Source: Ixodes scapularis (taxonomy: Eukaryota > Arthropoda > Arachnida > Ixodida > Ixodidae). From it: 64,000 bases of DNA. The DNA lies in contig NW_024609839.1 in NCBI RefSeq assembly GCF_016920785.2, forward strand, positions 17,547,085 to 17,611,084, read 5' to 3'. This document shows, in pieces, positions 63,336 through 64,000 of the stretch (its first letter is position 1; each line of letters starts with the position of its first letter). A program made the translations under genes and the position numbers. Below the pieces are notes generated by a model, which saw only the letters and a program-made list of their open reading frames with translations, was not told the origin of the DNA and searched no databases.

Positions 63336-64000
63336 CGTGTGCATCCTTGCTCGTCTCCGCCTGCTTGACAAATTTGTGCATACGAGAGTCACGTACAGAC
63401 AAGGATCTCCGATCTTTTGTACCTCTCTTGTCTTCGGAGTTGGTGCCTGCCTGATTCTGTACCTCAACAAAGAGTGTCGTCATTTAAACTGGTTCTCTGC
63501 TTAGATATCGCGGTAGTTTCATCGTAAATTCATTATTAGCAACTCCTCTATATTTCCCTTTCACGAACGTTGGACCCAGCCTTGTGGAAGATCAGGCTAC
63601 GAGCGTGACGTTGTGAAAAAAGGTTTTGGTGCACGGGTACTGGTGGGAAGAAGAAAGTGGCTTGCCCAGCCAAACTCTCGCACCTGTGCCCACGATTGTT
63701 GGACACTCAGTCCAGAAAGTTGGGGTGAAAATGTGTTGCTTAAGCTTCGCCAGTCACTTGGCCGCAATCCTCCGTCCTCCGCGCCCTTGGAGCCCTCTGC
63801 CTTCCCGTAGCGAGGGGAAGAAAAAGAGACGGATAAACGGCTCGTCCCCAATAAACATCGGCATTACGTCAGCCGTTCGTCCAAGAGACTACATTATGAT
63901 GAGTGCTATTTTGACAAGTAACTTTAGCGTGATTCTCTGTCGGATGTTTCCAAGAGTAGTATTGGGAGGCCTGACAGCATGATCGAAATTGTTCCTTGCT
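63336..64000. other. No supported gene
   Basis: Nothing recognised to the window end. Confidence 0.45.

Noticed and set aside
63205..63483. 92-codon His/Thr-rich minus-strand frame
   Set aside because: Artefact of the CA/GT repeat.

Overview
The window looks like nuclear DNA of an arthropod, most likely a hard tick (Ixodidae, probably metastriate). It has no prokaryotic gene layout, long non-coding stretches and many microsatellites. It carries an endonuclease/reverse transcriptase/RNase H LINE of a type common in ticks, tRNA-derived short repeats of tick style, and a dense patchwork of short inverted-repeat DNA transposons. The assignment rests on recognition of repeat types, not on a search. 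No complete host gene can be supported. The only plausible host coding pieces are a first exon resembling the N-terminus of BEN-domain proteins (46394-46568, +), a weak internal exon candidate (18231-18321, +) and a frame-broken coding relic (38461-38865, +).

Layout. 1-11.6 kb: mostly empty, with a relic of a repeat module seen again at 48-55 kb (218-445), a large fold-back element (4998-5809) and a CA microsatellite. 11.6-14.0 kb: a complete but dead hAT transposon with matching 8-bp target duplications. 14.6-17.3 kb: an interrupted dispersed repeat with a second copy near 57 kb, a small palindromic MITE with TTA duplications and tRNA-derived SINE copies. 22.5-24.9 kb and 42.7-45.4 kb: two inverted copies of a block made of a ~126-bp satellite plus 0.5-0.6 kb of non-satellite sequence. 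25.7-26.9 kb: a decayed transposase with a 36-bp perfect hairpin. 27.4-33.1 kb: a nearly full-length LINE on the minus strand. 34.0-35.1 kb: a ~333-bp tandem repeat whose last copy has folded back on itself.

47.7-54.7 kb is the most unusual part. Five related modules (A-E) are bounded by AGAGCGCAGCTCT inverted termini. They hold either a 42-bp minisatellite in which almost every unit contains the palindrome TGACGTCA (the CREB/ATF site), or a ~26-bp array built on CCGCTAGATTTAGCGG, and are flanked by GTCACGTGAC E-box palindromes. B+C and D+E form a large inverted pair around a 560-bp centre with a three-copy 90-bp repeat. Module A is nested in another inverted-repeat element that also holds a tRNA-Ser(AGA)-like sequence.

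57.7-60.4 kb holds a TTAA-flanked MITE, a relic, and an internally deleted TA-flanked mariner-like element with ~345-bp terminal repeats. The rest to 64 kb is low-information sequence with one more SINE-like tRNA relic, relic repeats and a GT/CA microsatellite. The coding machinery present (LINE endonuclease/RT/RNase H, hAT transposase, mariner-type DNA-binding domain, a DFAENW-type transposase) is all transposon-derived, and every copy carries visible lesions.
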